Source: G963677445 sp963678275
GTDB taxonomy: Bacteria; Bacteroidota; Ignavibacteria; Ignavibacteriales; Melioribacteraceae
Length of the DNA stretch: 64,000 nt
NCBI GenBank assembly: GCA_963678275.1
Contig: OY782765.1
Location: 806,001 to 870,000, forward strand
Direction: 5' to 3'
Shown: piece by piece, positions 62,601 through 64,000 of the stretch
Layout: every line of letters starts with the position of its first letter
Position numbering within the stretch: the stretch's first letter is position 1
Notes under the pieces: model-generated
What the model was told of the DNA's origin: nothing
What the model saw: only the letters and a program-made list of their open reading frames with translations
The model's database searches: none
Program-made: the position numbers and the translations under genes

Positions 62601-64000
62601 CCTCCTTTGATTTTTCCACCTCCGTCATATCTGTTACAACACCTGTTCCCGAAACTACCTTTCCGGCAGCATTTTTATAAGCATATCCCTGTTCGAAAAG
62701 ATGTTTTATTTTTCCGGTTGAGGTTATAATACGATATGTATTATAATAATCGCCTCCGGTTCTGACACCTTCCTCAACCCTTGAAATAAATAATGGAAGA
62801 TCGTCGGTATGTATATGTTTAATATAATTTTCAAATTTTCCGTCAAACTCTCCTTCCAGGTACCCGTGAATTTCTCTTCCTCTCTCATCCAGCCCGACTA
62901 TTTGTTCTTCTATCTGAAAAGTCCATATTCCCAGGTTTCCGGCGTCTAAAGCGGTATCCAATTTTTCTTTGGCTGCTCTTAGTTCAGCTTCCCTGTGTTT
63001 AGCCTCGGTTCTGTCAGTAATAATAGCCCCCAGCAGCAATCGCTCACCAAGAGGAATCGGAATAATTGTCAGGTCAACCGGAATAATCTCTCCATTCTTT
63101 TTCTTCGCTGATCCCTCTCTTTTTACGTAATGTCCTTCATCGAGCCTGGTTCTGTCCTCCCTGAAATGCTCTATACTTTGTCTGCCGTCCGGTTGTATCT
63201 CCGCCTGGATATCTGTCACATTCAATCCGATCATTTCACCTTCCTGATAACCGAGCATTTCCATCCACGATCTGTTATGCTCAATTATCCTGCCATCCTC
63301 AATAAAGGCGAATCCGTCAACCGCGTAATCAAATAGTGATTTGAATTTCGCGGCAGATATTTTTCTTTCGGTGATGTCCTCTTCAATTGCCACAAAATGT
63401 GTTATTTTTGAAGTCTTATCCCTTACCGCCGAAATTGATATGCTGGCCCAGAACATTTCCCCGTTTTTCTTTTTATTTTCGATCTCACCACGCCATACAT
63501 TCCCCTTTGATATTGTATCCCACATATCCTGATAAATATCAATTTCTGTTGTTCCCGAGCGCAGAATATTTGTTTTTTGCCCGTTCACTTCTTCTGATTT
63601 ATAACCTGTGGATTTTTCGAACTCAGGATTAACATACTCAATAACTCCCTCTATATCAGTAATAATAATCATCAGAGGGCTTCTCTCGATGGCGGCAGAT
63701 AATTTCCTGGTCTCCTCCTCCTTCTTATTTCTTTCGGTTTTATCAGTAAACGCGAAAACCGTTCCAATTAAATTTTCATCGATGAAAAGTGGATTGGTGC
63801 TGTATTCAATATGAAAGGAGCTTCCATCCTTTTTCCACAATACATCATCTTCTATATTTCGGGAAGTGCCTTCTTTAATCGCGTTGAGCATCGGGCATGT
63901 TTCATCAGGTTGCAATTTGCCTTCACAATTGTGATGATGAATTGTTTTGTGAGCGTTTTTACCGACAAGTTCATTATCACCATAACCCAGCATCTTTTGC
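59617..64000 (-). CDS. Multi-PAS hybrid histidine kinase with HPt, N-terminus outside window
   Basis: The frame is open to the window edge; the first codons seen fall inside a PAS domain, so the true start lies beyond. Counting from the methionine at 63993, domains are: partial PAS (1-90), PAS (95-212), PAS (216-335), PAS (345-460), PAS (468-583), PAS (595-705), HisKA with MSHEIRTP (H735), ATPase (about 840-950; NAIKFTEKG, DTGIG), receiver 1 (about 970-1090; D1023, but one acid of the pair is missing), receiver 2 (about 1117-1236; D1169, intact) and HPt (SLKGVAGNLG, H1320). This is a BarA-like full phosphorelay. No membrane helix is visible. Confidence 0.92.
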   Translation of the reverse strand, partial: QKMLGYGDNELVGKNAHKTIHHHNCEGKLQPDETCPMLNAIKEGTSRNIEDDVLWKKDGSSFHIEYSTNPLFIDENLIGTVFAFTDKTERNKKEEETRKLSAAIERSPLMIIITDIEGVIEYVNPEFEKSTGYKSEEVNGQKTNILRSGTTEIDIYQDMWDTISKGNVWRGEIENKKKNGEMFWASISISAVRDKTSKITHFVAIEEDITERKISAAKFKSLFDYAVDGFAFIEDGRIIEHNRSWMEMLGYQEGEMIGLNVTDIQAEIQPDGRQSIEHFREDRTRLDEGHYVKREGSAKKKNGEIIPVDLTIIPIPLGERLLLGAIITDRTEAKHREAELRAAKEKLDTALDAGNLGIWTFQIEEQIVGLDERGREIHGYLEGEFDGKFENYIKHIHTDDLPLFISRVEEGVRTGGDYYNTYRIITSTGKIKHLFEQGYAYKNAAGKVVSGTGVVTDMTEVEKSKEELKTLKVAVEQSPISVVITDIKGNIQYVNPMFSKITGYTVEETIGNNPRALKSGIHNDKFYKEMWDTISSGKVWSGEICNKNKAGELFWEEAAISPVINENKQLINYIALKIDITQRKQFEEELKSAKKAAEIIVDAMPIPAAVTVRETGEIIRFNESICKFHNIPPEEFYYLKAVDWYINPDDRERLISEIDKKGAIVNREIQLKRVTNGEIRDTMASFVPIIYGNKECLVGTFIDITEIKNVQEALENAKEEAEAATVAKSQFLATMSHEIRTPMNAIIGLSNLALQTRLDMKQLDYLQKIHRSAQTLLGIINDILDFSKIEAGKLEIEDIEFDLYQLLETVSAMNAQKAFDKGIEFIYNLSPKVPVNLIGDPLRIGQILTNFCSNAIKFTEKGEVFIFVEVVEYDNKSVKLKFSVADTGIGLTEEQIKKLFRAFQQADASTTRKYGGTGLGLTISKRLAELMGGGIGVKSIYGKGSTFFFTAQFQLPGKSIVPYDDVDKELINLNAIVCDNNLTTQSVIGHILEGYSFKVKAINSGTKALDELRKKRKKYDLMVIDLQMPGMDGLQTLKQIKSENLQVDKKILLVPYGINEDQIKTELYNIDAILYKPVSPSPLYNKILEVFGKGAIVSTKSEQNKINLRKLAKIKGADILLVEDHEINQLVAVDLLEGAGFNVDIADNGIIAVEKIKKSEDTNRYNIVLMDLQMPEMDGYTATREIRKIKRYDDIPIVAMTADAVSGVKENCLEAGMQDFVSKPVNPAELFKALLRWIKPESIKNVSGVKKEALLFNQDGPEIKIPEIDGIDIKEGLLRIGGNKKLFQKLLKKFSNNFNDFEQKIIEADDREEKEVSVRMAHSLKGVAGNLGAVELFASAKELEHDLKNNNGENFEILLRKTISLLNVVITSIKNNISFKADEKRESCLSDEEIKEKLHELRSLLSDYSSDAVEKLNEIGDIEDYKEDFINLKKKTSIYDFEEALEILNKILLNMGQDNV

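Overview
This 64 kb window comes from an AT-rich bacterial chromosome of the Bacteroidota/Chlorobi/Ignavibacteria group, and Ignavibacteriales is my best guess. Four things point there: secreted proteins ending in type IX secretion (T9SS) sorting domains with the NYPNPFNPxT signature, a GldL/GldM-like T9SS motor, an alternative complex III (ACIII) linked to a caa3-type oxidase, and a Bacteroidota-type promoter (TTTG / TAnnTTTG) ahead of a tRNA. Almost every gene from 1 to 35.8 kb is on the minus strand, in long tightly spaced operons.

Layout. 1-2477: T9SS motor genes (gldL-like, then an apparently split gldM, then the first 15 codons of another exported protein). 2766-4358: DUF2254-like membrane protein. 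11599-4557: housekeeping operon prmC-dtd-metalloenzyme-comEC-murB-MFS, closed by a strong terminator. 26692-11670: a 15 kb respiratory operon, actA - a 52-residue Tat peptide - actB - actC - a fused actD/actE - actF - cytochrome c - sco - coxA - coxC - coxD - coxB (with cytochrome c) - ctaB - a membrane cytochrome c. It could move electrons from quinol through ACIII to an A2-type oxygen reductase. 35797-26925: an eight-gene operon glgA-gmhB-lipoprotein-beta-barrel protein-TPR protein-glyA-tatC-prenyl synthase. Plus-strand hutI, a NamZ-like muramidase and a 55-residue membrane protein follow, then acsA, pdxH and a quinone-oxidoreductase-like gene on the minus strand.

42.4-53.6 kb is accessory. 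A tRNA-Ser(GCT) is followed by a 3'-end duplication about 130 bp downstream. An IS1182-like element sits in the anticodon-arm position of that second copy, and a third fragment lies beyond it. Two divergent T9SS cargo genes follow, the larger with a P-domain and a repeated module of about 140 residues carrying LPPLPP-x3-FDxRF. A low-complexity stretch then holds a small lipoprotein, an Imm8-like immunity gene without a toxin, a four-helix membrane protein and a frameshifted remnant.

53.6-64 kb: a phosphofructokinase with pyrophosphate-type active-site residues, an MFS transporter flanked by about 1 kb of non-coding DNA on each side packed with hairpins and three families of dispersed repeats, and two overlapping hybrid histidine kinases, the second cut by the window edge.

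No CRISPR array, rRNA or prophage was seen. The points most worth checking are the split GldM, the ActD-ActE fusion with its small Tat peptide, the interrupted tRNA-like copy, the repeated secreted module and the hairpin-rich repeat region.
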